The translations under genes and the position numbers were made by a program. Shown one piece after another: positions 51,879 to 62,414 of a stretch of DNA of 64,000 bases. Source of the DNA: Casuarius casuarius (Eukaryota; Chordata; Aves; Casuariiformes; Casuariidae); NCBI GenBank assembly GCA_003342895.1, contig PTFA01000011.1, positions 6,289,902 through 6,353,901 on the forward strand. The letters are read 5' to 3'. The stretch's first letter is position 1. The number at the start of each line of letters is the position of its first letter. The notes beneath the pieces are model-generated. The model made no database searches. It worked only from the letters and a program-made list of their open reading frames with translations, and was not told the origin of the DNA.

Positions 51879-51936
<58 letters not shown>

Positions 51937-52255
51937 GGAGTTTATTGGGAGTTATATATTGAGAGTTAAGGCCTCAACTTTGGTCTCTGCCTGAGCTACG
52001 CAGCAGCCCTGCCTGCGCACTTTGCTGAGCTAGATCCTGCCCCTCTGACTTGACTTCCCATCTTGACGTCAGACCTGCCTCCTCACCGCAGCCTCGCCTT
52101 GCAACCACTGAACTGTTGGCTGAGCCTGGCTGCTGTTACCAGACCTGCTCCAGTTGCTGGCCCGTGCCTGCCTTACTGTAACACTTGGCTCCTGGCTCAC
52201 CTTCCACTGCAAAGCAGCTGTTGTGGCAGGTACAGTGAAATGATAGCCCTTATTT
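51610..52255 (+). repeat. GC-richer retroelement-like block split by a microsatellite
   Basis: Two GC-richer segments (51640-51870 and 51965-52255) flank the TA/CA array. The left one ends with TTCTTATAATAAAGTTGTGG-like sequence, with AATAAA at 51839-51844, a typical LTR or retroelement 3' signal. The right one is C/T/G-rich with repeated CCTGCC/GCCTGG words and resembles the style of repeat copies A and B. I infer one or two old retroelement pieces; the family is not identified. The open frame at 52063-52257 is not supported as a gene. Confidence 0.4.
51870..51936 (+). repeat. Compound (TA)n(CA)n(TA)n microsatellite
   Basis: An alternating TA run to about 51894, then CA about 17 times to 51929, then ATATATAT. 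It is a clear compound dinucleotide array and likely length-polymorphic. Confidence 0.95.
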
Positions 52256-52799
52256 AAGCATTCAAAAACTGTGTTTCTTATTTCTACATTGTAATTTATA
52301 TAAAATATCTAACTAGAATTTATTTTCCATAATATCTCATAAAAATAATACCAGCAGGTACTTTTCTTAGCAATGTATTATTATAATAAAGATCAGATTT
52401 CAGTAAAGATTTTCTGGTTTTCTTGTTTGAAAGTAATCTGAAAACTGTCCTCCTTTTATTCAGCATATGGAAATGAGGTTGAATACAAGCTTGAACTTTC
52501 TCCTTCTTAACTATGTAAAATATAATCCAAAATTTCTTCACCGACTGCCTTCTAGCTGATATCAATGCTATTGCTCCAAGATGTAGAAATTGAAGATAGA
52601 GAGGCTTTACATATAATTTTAAAACTTTTCCTTCTTCAACAAATAGTTTCTGTCACAAGAAGATAAACAGTTCTTTCCAGGGTCTGTGTGGTATCCAGAA
52701 GAGCTCAGTAACATCCTAGGCTATCTAATATTCTGAGTAATTTATCAAGCATGCTTCTACTGAAGACATAGAGGTATTTGTGCATTACTTTATGCTATT

Positions 52800-53400
52800 T
52801 AATACTTGATCAACTAATTAGAAGAAAATATTATTGGTAACATCTGTGGATGACACAAGGGTTAGAGAGATAGTATGCAGTAAAAAGAATAGGCTTTTTA
52901 CTGTTAGTAGAACAGTTGAAAGTAAACAATACGCATTTCAGTATGGCCCAGTGTAAAACCATATGTTTTAGCATTAAAAAATGCAGCCATACTTGAAGAA
53001 TGGAGACTCTGCAAAGACTTGGATGGACAATCAGCTGAACATGAGTTCCCAGTGCAACACTGTTATTAGATGACTAATGTTTAGATGTATTCCAAGAGAG
53101 AGGCCAAGTAGCTTAAGCCACCTTGACTTTTTTTCCTGAAATAATAATAATAATAATTATTATTATTATTTTGGTATGGACGTAATTGTTTCTGGACTAC
53201 TATGTTAATTCTCATCAATTTTGGTTAGAAAAGAATGTTACTAGCTTGCAGAAATTACAAAGAAGAGCTAAGACTGATTAAAGACATGGAAAATATATCT
53301 TACAGTGAAAGAATCAAGGAACACAATTTATATATTTCATGAAAAAGAAAGTAAATGGCAATTCTGTTAAACAGTTTATTAAATGAAAATTTAGGGCATT
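52800..53400 (+). mobile_element. Ancient CR1 LINE relic (RT catalytic box to 3' part)
   Basis: Plus-strand order matches old sauropsid CR1: 'gtggatgacaca' (S-V-D-D-T, the catalytic D-D) near 52847, 'cagtatggcccagtgtaaaacc' (Q-x-x-x-x-K-C-K-x-M block) near 52940, 'ggatggacaatcagctgaacatgagttcccagtg' near 53021-53056 (V-D-x-Q-L-N-M-S-S-Q-C), then 'ttagaaaagaatgtta' and 'cagaaattacaaagaagagctaagactgattaaagacatggaaaa' near 53225-53290 (L-Q-x-x-Q-R-R-A...M-I-K). The palindromic AAT/ATT array interrupts it at 53139-53172. Many indels and stops; inactive. Confidence 0.7.
53143..53170. repeat. Perfect palindromic (AAT)n(ATT)n array
   Basis: Trinucleotide AAT copies run directly into ATT copies, giving a 28-base perfect inverted repeat with no loop, inside the CR1 relic at 52800-53400. 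Confidence 0.95.
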
Positions 53401-53404
53401 TCAG

Positions 53405-56395
53405 ATTCATAGGACACACTGGGAAAGTCCTACTGAAACTGCGATGTCTGCTCTATTTGTTCAGACACAGTCAGTAATAACGTGCCTTCTTTGTTCTTTG
53501 TGAAGCTTTCAGAAAGGCTGTTGCCATGAAAGGACTGTTCATACAAGTAAGTTGAAAAGTGCCAGAGAACATTTGTGGACACTGGATCTCAGGTGACTAT
53601 CTGTTTGTAACATGCCCCCGGCATGGTTTTGGTCCAGTACAACAAGCATCCCCCCGAACGATCCCCAGGCGTCAGCCAGGGTCAGGGAGCTTTCTCAAAT
53701 TGCCCTTCGGATGCAGTCAGACACTTTTGGAGAGTGAGAGTGTTTAAAGGTACAGCTGAGTCTACTCTATTCCTGTCGGCCTTAATGCTAGAGAACAGTT
53801 TCAAAGATATTTAAATTACTAATAGATGTCACTGCATTGTCCAGGCCCAAACTGTTTGATCTGAAGTAACCAAAGTCAACTGTATTTAGATTAGCCATAG
53901 ATGAATCAGAGAGTGGTGGAGTAAAAGAAGGGCTCTTTATGTTCTCTTCAGCAATGCTGTCCTAGTTTGGTGCTCTTCTTCCATGGTTACCATATCATTA
54001 TGCAGGTAGGCATACCTTGTGATTTATTAAAAACTGTCATCAGCTGGTAAATTGGTTAAGTACTAGAATTAGTAACCAGAATGAGTCTTCATTTTGCGTC
54101 ATAAATATTTTACATAGTATCTTAAAACTGAGGGTAAGACATTTTGTACCCAAGGCATTTTAGAGATACAGACAATTTAAAATCCCAGAATATGTGTGAT
54201 TTATATTTTATCAGACTTGGGACTAGGTTAAAAAAAAAAAAAAAAAACCTGTTAGGAGTAGTTCTTACAGTGGTCCGAAGATGCATTGCATTTATCTCTG
54301 GATCAGAGATAAAGAGCCAATAGTCACAGAATACAAATGTGGACTCTGTTTTCAGAACTTTGAAAAATATAACATGCAAAATATAAACATATTTTACAAG
54401 TTGTTTGGACATTTAATACAATATGGGATGCACATGATCTGAATTCTTGGTTGGTCAAAATGAGATGGTGCTGAGACTACCATCATTTTTGTCTGTGCAA
54501 AGTAATTACCCACTCCCGTTCTCCTAAAATGAACCTGATACTGGTAGGGTACTGCTGTCAGTAATGTACTAATATTCATATTTTGCCTAAATAGTCAAAT
54601 AAGATGAACACTGGATTCCTAGCTTGTCTGAGGCACACTGCTCAACATCACAAACAAAAACATTGCATCTCAGGTCCTAATTAATTAAACGCTTTTAGGA
54701 AGGCTGACTCCATTTAACTTCGCCATGCTTTGCATGACAGAAATACAAACTTGTAGCCACTTCTCCTCTCCCTCTCTGCACACCATAATAAATTGAGGGC
54801 AAAAGTCTGTTCACTGCAATAAGAGAAGGAAAAAGCCCCAAAGTCCATAATAAAACCCATACCCTGAAAAACGCCCTAAAAGAAACAAATGTTAAGAACA
54901 TTCAATGCCGTCTATTAAAAGTATTATAGTTTTTATACAGCGTAACTTTTGACTTATCAAAAAATGGTTTAAAAGGTGTTGAACGGAGAGCAACAGTGTT
55001 TAGATAGGAACTCTTTTTTTCCCTAATATAATGAAACATTTTGGGATACTTGTGACTTGATTCGTGACTGCTTAAGACAACAGCGGTAAGGTAACAATTA
55101 TTTAATTGTATAAAAATGAATTCTTCAGCTATATAGTCATTTTTATAGTGCATTTGATATTGAAGTCCAAAGAGGAATTAATTCTTCTTTTAACGGGTTT
55201 TTTTTCCAATTCAGTATTGAAAAGTGAGAATGACTGTGATACTGATTCCCACAAAAAGAAATCAGAAGCTTAAAAAGGGTTAGAACAAACAACTAGAAAC
55301 AAAGCTGACAGCTCTGCCTTTCACATCTTTTAGCTTTCAAATACAATAAAATACAATAGAGGATCTTTGGGAGGGTTAAATTACAAAATATGGAGCTTTT
55401 TTTTTTTATACACACTGAAAAACACTTACTGACAACAAAATCTGTCAATAAAGAACATTTGGTTGACCTTACCCATATACATTCAATGGGACCTTAAAAG
55501 ATCATACAGTATAATCTTTTATTTCTCAGTTACACAACATCTCTCCCTGAAATCAGTAGAGTTGAGCTAGTACAGTTTCAAATCTGTATGCCTGGAGTTG
55601 TTTCCCAAATCCGTAATGCATCAACGGCTCAATGTTAAGAGATTGCGGGCTTTGAATCCTTTTCTAGCAGCCTTTCAAATAACAGTGTGTCTTTTAGCCG
55701 TTTTCAGTTGTTTCTGGTTAGGACCCTTGTAGTCCCTTGTACATTCAATGCCATTTATCATTCCAAATTAATAAACAGATTATTTGTCCACAGCAACGAG
55801 GAAGACACTTTGATAATACATCTTAACTCTTGCTGTAAGCAAGAGAAACAGCGGAGAGTTCTGGAGGCAACGTTTAAACTGCAATATTGCAATTTTTACA
55901 TAAAAGCTGTGAGCTCTAGCGAAAGGACAGAATTACACATTTACTAACTGCTCCTAAGTTTTCTTTGCATGCCATGCAAATAAAGCTGACACCAGGCTTG
56001 ATTGTAAGGCAAAAATGAGAGTCTTGAAGAATGATTGTAACAGACTATTTCACCAGTAGCAACATTTTAAACCGCCGTCTCCAGAATTTGATTGGTTGGG
56101 GATCATTATTTATTCTATTTGAAGAGAAAAAGCTCTGATATCTGTTCGTTACTTTGCCAGACCTCATCTATCTGGGTTCTCATCTCTTATGGGATTATTA
56201 TGATGATTAATATCAGTATATAATAAATTATGTATAGTTACACCACACAAGTGGATTAGATAATCAAAATAAACTTTGGTGTTTTACCAACACTGATAAA
56301 TACCATGCTCTTTGAAATTTGTGAGATCTGAAATAAAACGTTTCAAATACTTGTTGAAATGTCAAAATTTTTTGCTTTCCCAAGAGCTCCTGTTT
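53405..56395. other. Non-coding stretch, slowly gaining CpG toward its right end
   Basis: No supported exon. A small CpG cluster sits at 53610-53720 and a poly(A) run at 54230-54247. From ~55600 isolated CpGs become commoner than elsewhere in AT-rich parts of the window. Confidence 0.45.
54230..54247 (+). repeat. Poly(A) tract, A18
   Basis: Uninterrupted A-run; no adjoining retroposon recognised. Confidence 0.85.
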
Positions 56396-56399
56396 GGCT

Positions 56400-57480
56400 T
56401 TAATAAAGATTTAATAGCAACTTGTATTACTAATAGGAAGTTTTACGTGGCAAAATGCTTAATCGGTTATCTAAATTACTTGGTTTAGTTTTTCCACTTA
56501 TGGCTCGGTCGTCATTCAGGCTTCCTTCGATATTGTTACCATGCACTTTTGACCAAAGCAATTGTATCGGATCCACGAAAATGCCTAAAGCAAGAAACAA
56601 AGTCGAGCGGTAAATATTAGTAGCACGCATACTGTAGTGTATACATTGGCGTTGTGGTTGTTAATGACAGAAAAAAGAAACGCGTATTTGCCTCTGAGTG
56701 AAAGTAGCAGTGCGGGCTGATGAAGGTGAAAGTGGGGACTAAACGGTGAGCGGGGCGACGCAGCCTGCTCGCTTCTCCATGAGAAATGCCGCTCGTCATC
56801 GGGGTGCTGGCGGCTCCCAGGCAGCTGAGCTGCTGCCCCCCACGCCGGCGGCCTTGCTCACGGCTGCCTGGTGAGGGCAGCCAGGCCGGGGACAGTGACC
56901 AGGAGGCCGGTGCTGCCGCAGGGCCCCAGCCTGGCGGAGAGGCAGCCGCCCCGGGCGGGATGGGGAGGGGGTCACCTCAGCAGGGCCTGGGGCTGAGCCA
57001 GGCCAAGGGCGGCCCTCGGAGAGGCCTCCCTGCTGGGCCTTTGGCCAGGGCCCCACGTTTCCTTTCTGTCTCTGCAACCAAACGTCAGGGGCCCTGTCTG
57101 TGCCTCAGCCACCCCTGCACCAGGGCCGGCTTCTCAGCCCGCGCCAGTGGGGACGGGCCTGGGCTGTGGCCTTGGCGCTCCAAGAGCCAAAGTAAATAAA
57201 TTGTCTCATTTTCCAGCTTTGCTCTGCAGGTGGTGACCTTTGGCAGGTGCATATTTTGTGGCAATAAGCTGTTTAACCACTGCAGTGCACCTGAGTGAAG
57301 GCCTTCGCTCCATCTCACCTCGCTCCTTATCCTCTCAGGAAACTAATGCATGAATAAGCATAAGGGCGTATGAGATACAATGCACAACTTGCCCAGGAAT
57401 CAAAGGGAAGTACGAGAAGGCACATACAAAACAAGCGCCGAAGTAAACTCGTACGTTTGTATTTTTCTCGCTTTGTTCAT
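56400..57480. promoter_or_regulatory. Second CpG-retaining island with a GC-rich core
   Basis: From 56460 CpGs reappear in AT-moderate DNA (tcggtt, ctcggtcgtc, atcggatccacg, gtcgagcgg, aacgcg). GC then rises abruptly at ~56750-57180 to very high values and falls again, with further CpGs at 57365-57490. This is the pattern of an unmethylated region: a promoter of an unannotated transcript, or a distal regulatory element of a developmental gene. Splice-like signals exist (CTG|gtgagg near 56870; TTTGCTCTGCAG|gtgg at 57229), but no exon can be defended. Open frames on both strands at 56786-57199 follow from GC richness. Confidence 0.5.
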
Positions 57481-57859
57481 GTCGTTTGGTCCATCAACAC
57501 TTGAATTACATCAATTTAGGCTCCTGAGGCCTCATTCTCATTTCTAAGAAGGGTACTTCACATCATTCTGGTAATATAAACAGGCATCAAAATGGGAGTA
57601 ATTTATATTTACATTATTTTTATGGCCCTATTGCTATTTGAGTGGTATAAAGCAGCAATAAGGAAACCCTGTCAGGCTCCTTAGGGTCATTTGTCCCAGA
57701 CACAGAGATTGTGATTCTGAGTCTAAATAACTGAGGCAGTGTAAGTACACTTAAGAAAGGGATCTTTAGCATAAAATGCACATTAGAATGGCCAGGAAAA
57801 CACACTAGTTTAGATTTACTAAACCCACTTATAAACACCTGGCACATAATATCTGCTGG

Positions 57860-58145
57860 GATAATTCCATTGAGCTACCCAGCAGCTGTTAACTTCTTTC
57901 ACAAGTCCATCCCAATACTGAAAAAACACATTGCTAACATCAGATGGCTGCTCATCAGGCCATGTAAGGTAAATAAATTTGGGATAAATATATTTCCTAA
58001 TGATTTTCCAAATGGAAATATATTTATTTTAGCATTACACCTTAAAAATCTCAGAGAAATAATCAAGGACTCTATAGGCACAGAATTAATGAGCTTGGAC
58101 ACTGAACACTTACTGCTGGCCCAGGATGTCCTGAGGGAATAACGT
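57860..58145. other. Candidate conserved non-coding element with inverted repeat
   Basis: Close to the CpG island. It contains a perfect 14-base inverted repeat, ATAAATATATTTCC at 57984-57997 and GGAAATATATTTAT at 58014-58027, around a 16-base loop that includes TAATGATTTTCC. The + strand is open for 90 codons (57870-58142), but composition and lack of any recognisable domain argue against coding. TAAT cores and the dyad suit homeodomain or MADS-type binding; this is inference. Confidence 0.35.
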
Positions 58146-58149
58146 GGGA

Positions 58150-59255
58150 AATTCCACCCTGCTTTTAAGTGTCTCTCTTAAATATTTATATAAATCCAGT
58201 GTATTTCACAAATGCTATATACATTTAAATAAAGAATACATTGAAAGTGTCTTAACTATGCACCTTTTTTCTTACAAGTAATACTTCAGTATTAAGAATT
58301 TATTTCTAGATCTCAATCATTATTAAAATCTGTGGACTCTACATATTTTCTTACTGCTGACAACTTCTTACAAAAAAAAATCCAACAAAAATTCTAATGA
58401 AAACCAACCTTTTTTGCTTTTAAGTTGTAGAGTGTTTGTTGACATGAAAAAGCAATATTAGAATTAAGAAAATAAAGGAAAAGAAAATACACTTGAACTT
58501 AATTGATCCTGCTGCTTGTTCATATCTTCTCATTCAGTATCTCTGCTATGTATTTTCTCTCACTAAGTATTACATTTATTAGGGGCAAATTTCTCATTGC
58601 CTGCAGGTGCAGTTTCTCTAATCTGTTTGAGTCACTTTGCAATTTAGCTATATCTTCATGTGTTTCCTATCCCTCCAGCTTCCATGTCATCCATATGATT
58701 AAAAGAGAAAGAAATGAAAGAAATTAAGTGAAACAAGCAGGATGCACAAAAAAGCTGAGTGTTTTGAGTTTGGCTGAAAAAAAAAAAAAACCAGAAACCC
58801 CCTGATGCACTAGAAAACATCTTTTGGAGTCCTAAAAATACCTGGACTGCAATATAACTACACGAAAAGTCACTGAACACTAATATATCTACCTTCCGTA
58901 AAAAGATATCCCTGTCTTCTGATTATTTTGGCCTGTGGATCATAACTATAATTCATAAACAATAATTAAACCATGTAAAAAATAAAACAGACAATAGTTA
59001 GAAACTAATGCAGTCCCAGACAGGCTGACTTTCTGTGGGAGAAAATGTTGAAACCATGCCATATCATTATCAGCTGTTCCCTCATATTTCATAGACACCC
59101 GAAAAACACCTACACTGCTATGAAACAGCAACAGAACATGCTTCAACATTTTTTTCTCTTTGTTTCTAATTACATACATATACTTTTCAGTAGTCATATG
59201 AAGGTTAATAAATATCTGCATTAAAAACTGTTTCACTAAGTATTCTTACAAAAAA
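58150..59255. other. AT-rich non-coding stretch
   Basis: Nothing recognisable apart from an A-run near 58778-58791. Confidence 0.45.
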
Positions 59256-59261
59256 TGAAGA

Positions 59262-59640
59262 CTGTTGGGAGAGTATAAAAAGGAAAAGCCAGTCTCAGTT
59301 GGTGCTAGGCCTGGAAAAAGCTTGAGTCCTCAGCTCCACCTTTCAGAATGGATTGCCTAAATGTTTCTGTGTGCTTAGATCTTTTGTGATATGGATTATG
59401 TTCTGCAGCCTCATGAGTACTGTCCTTGGGCCTATCATCAGTGACTCACCTGCAGGAGCATCAGTGAACTATGTCCTTCTCCAGAAGAAGATAGGATGCC
59501 GTCATCCTAAATGCAATTAGGATTTTGACTTTCTTTGGTTCTCTAAAACCTCTAGGAGGAATAGACTCCCTTGAGACTTGGGCAGCAGGCTAATCCTCCA
59601 GGCCTTGAACCTCCAGCTGGCAAGACTATGAGCAATGTGT
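59262..59640 (+). repeat. Possible old repeat with TATA-like start
   Basis: Slightly GC-richer segment beginning GGGAGAGTATAAAAAGGAAA (TATAAAAAGG at 59274-59283), followed by 'gccagtctcagttggtgctaggcctgg', in a style like LTR or retroelement leader sequence. No family was identified and no open frame of note follows. A weak single-copy promoter is the alternative. Confidence 0.25.
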
Positions 59641-60740
59641 AGACACATAGAGCATGCTATTATACTTGAAGGCAGAATAGCTTCATGATGAATTCTTTCA
59701 TTTTAAACTGCTGCAAGAAGTGTTGTCCAGCTCCTGTAAGCTTTTGTACTCATTGAAAACTCCTGATGTAAAAAAAAACAGTTGCAACAGAAACTATTTC
59801 AGCTCAGATGAACAATTAATAATCTGGCTTTACTTTTTTGTTTTCAATTACAATTCTCCAAGGAATTCTTAGATGATTCCAGTATTCTCAAATTAAAAAT
59901 TTAAGACAATAAACAACTGAAAGTAAAGTTTATGAGTCTCTTGGGGGAGGTAACCAGAGATTGCTGTGTCCATCAAATCTCTGCTCACATTAATAGCCAG
60001 TGGAATGATCTCAAAGTAGCAAAAATTACATTAGCTTTATTGATATCATTGTTTCTTGCAGCTTCACAATCCAAAGCCAGCAGCAGATGATCACTTAAAC
60101 ATCCATCATCTTTAGTGGTTCTTACAGTATGTAATCCCAACTTACTTCAGCTCAAAGAGCTTTCATTTGAGCTGCAGAGGCTGGTAAATTTATAACACAA
60201 TGCCTGCTATTATTTGTTCAGGCTGATAAATATTTGATTTTCTGGATCTAGCTTCAGGCCTGATATTACTGTCAAATTCAAATTTTTTGGAGATTTACCA
60301 CTACAAATGAATCTTCTGAAATTAAGTCTTACTGAAGGAAAAGAGCCTGATACACATTCATTAGTTTGTGAAAATAAAAACATTTTTAGGAGTTATAATT
60401 TAGTGTAATGTATAAAAATGTGTGTTCCATATGAAAATTCTTTTGAAAAAGTATGAAAACAAATATTTTTTCATAGTTTCCTGAATACCTTTAGGAAAAC
60501 ATTTCTTTAACAGAGGATGCTCTATTTTTATCTGCAATTTGGTACTTTATCATAAAAACTTACCTATTTATACAGTGAATATACATAATGAATAGCTCAG
60601 AAACGACAGCAAGAAAGTTCATTTGCAAACTCAGGAGTTTCTTGTTATGATAATTTATTTTACATATGTTGTTCAGCTGTTTGTCGAGCTACTAGGAGCA
60701 GGATTGATCCAATGTGTATTTTTCAACATAGCAAATTGCC

Positions 60741-60765
60741 TTTTTTTTTTTTTTTTTTTTTTTTT
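60741..60765 (+). repeat. Poly(T) tract, T25
   Basis: Uninterrupted T-run followed by AATAAGAATA; no element recognised on either side. Confidence 0.9.
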
Positions 60766-62371
60766 AATAAGAATACAATTTCACAGGTATCTGGTCCAGA
60801 ATAATAATTCACTGTTCCCCAAAGGAGAAGATGACATTCTCTTTTTTCCTTCCTTATGCTGCCTTCAGCACTGCCTGGCCCTTTCACTCAGCTGACTTCA
60901 CTTACTAAATGAGTAGAAAAATACTTTTTTCACCTGTGTTTGCTTTCTACTATTTAGTGAGTGGAAAGGACTTGTAGAACAATGGGGTAAGTTCTNGAGT
61001 CAGCATAAGGTAAACTTTGGGTGTATGCCTATCTAGAAATAGGTAAAGGCTCTCTACTTTTCAGCAATTTTGAGTTGTCATGGAATTTTGCTGGATCTGA
61101 TGAAATTATATAACAAGGCTCTAATCTTAGATATTATTAAAAGTGCTAGAAAAGCAGATTTTGAGCTCAGCTACTAATCTGAAAAAAGAAGAGAAGATAT
61201 TGTGGAGGTTGAATTAAAACATGTATCTTTTTCAAAATTAAAGTTTGCTTTTGACTGAACAGATTTTTCACTCAAACAAGAATGAAATAGCTTATTTTAT
61301 TTTGGTGTCATTTAATGTTCTTTAAGTTGCTTTTAAATTTTCTGAGGTCAAATTTAACCCAAGTCTTCAAAATTCAAAATTTAAAAGCTGGTTCTTAAAA
61401 GGGAAAAAGAAATAGTTCAGAATTGTGGAAGTTTCCCCTTCCCCCTTTTAATTTCTGCAAATCTGAATATAAGGTTGAAAATAGTTTGGCTTGCTAAGAA
61501 TTTGCATTGCCCACCTCATGTCACTGAAAGTTTACAGTTCTTCCAAGCAGAAGGCAGCTATGTGGATTTCTGTGATAATTTTTATACTTTATTTTTATGT
61601 GTGTATATATATAAATTTGTTTCCTCATTTTCAGGACAAAATATGTCAAGTATTTAAAACAAACAAACTTAAGCCATCCAGACTATTTTGCCAGTATTAG
61701 ATTTCTCTTAACTCATTTCTTTGGAGAATTAATCTCTGGCTTTGCAATAAGAACACAAAACTTGGCGGGAGAATAGTTGTTGGGTCAAAGGAATGCTTTC
61801 TGCTGTGTCTAAGAAAATCCATCTCNATTTGGCTGAAGTATAAGCCTATGAAAATCATTATTTACGTATGTTCAGTTGAGCAGANTTAGGGGCCTGATAA
61901 AATCTTTTTGAGCATTGTATCTCAATTGAACCTACTCCAGTACCAAAGAGTTTGTTATGTGCCAGATTCAGAGAAAACACTGCTAATCTCCACTAAGCTT
62001 CCTGTGTAGCTAACTGTTCAAAAAGAGTATGCTGCCCTTCTTGCCGTTACCTGAATATCCTCTTGGTCAAGGAAATGGACTGTGCTTTCCAATGCAGGAA
62101 TCGGGTAACTAAAACTTTCTGCTGCCCTGTTTTACTGATAATTAAGTGAAAAGTTGATGAAGTTATCTGTGGAAAAGCCAGAAAAAGAACTAGATTTCTG
62201 GTATGGGAAAACTCCAGTTCCACTCCATTTCAGCTTAAAAATGGTAAGTCCTGGCCTCTGTTGTTATATACCTACAAGATAGGGCAAATGGAGGCTGTAT
62301 CAGTATATTTAATATTTGTTATACTCTCAGTCTTTGAATCTTATGTTTTATTATTTAAATGACATGTTAAG

Positions 62372-62414
62372 ATTTTTTTTTTTTTTTACACCCACCCACC
62401 CACACCCACACACA
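62372..62414 (+). repeat. Poly(T) plus CCCA/CA simple repeat
   Basis: A run of T is followed by ACACCCACCCACCCACACCC-type sequence; low-complexity, strand-asymmetric C/A and T. Confidence 0.85.

Noticed and set aside
56786..57199. 137-codon open frame in the GC-rich core
   Set aside because: The opposite strand is open for 93 codons over the same DNA. High GC removes stops on both strands; the peptide is low-complexity Gly/Pro/Ala/Arg with no domain.
57870..58142. 90-codon open frame near the second CpG island
   Set aside because: The dyad and AT-rich low-complexity sequence lie inside it, no domain is recognised, and the reverse strand is also open over most of it.
40..61885. Scattered single ambiguous bases (n), for example at 40, 692, 1205, 5042 and 61885
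   Set aside because: They are isolated unresolved calls in the assembly, not gaps or a biological signal.
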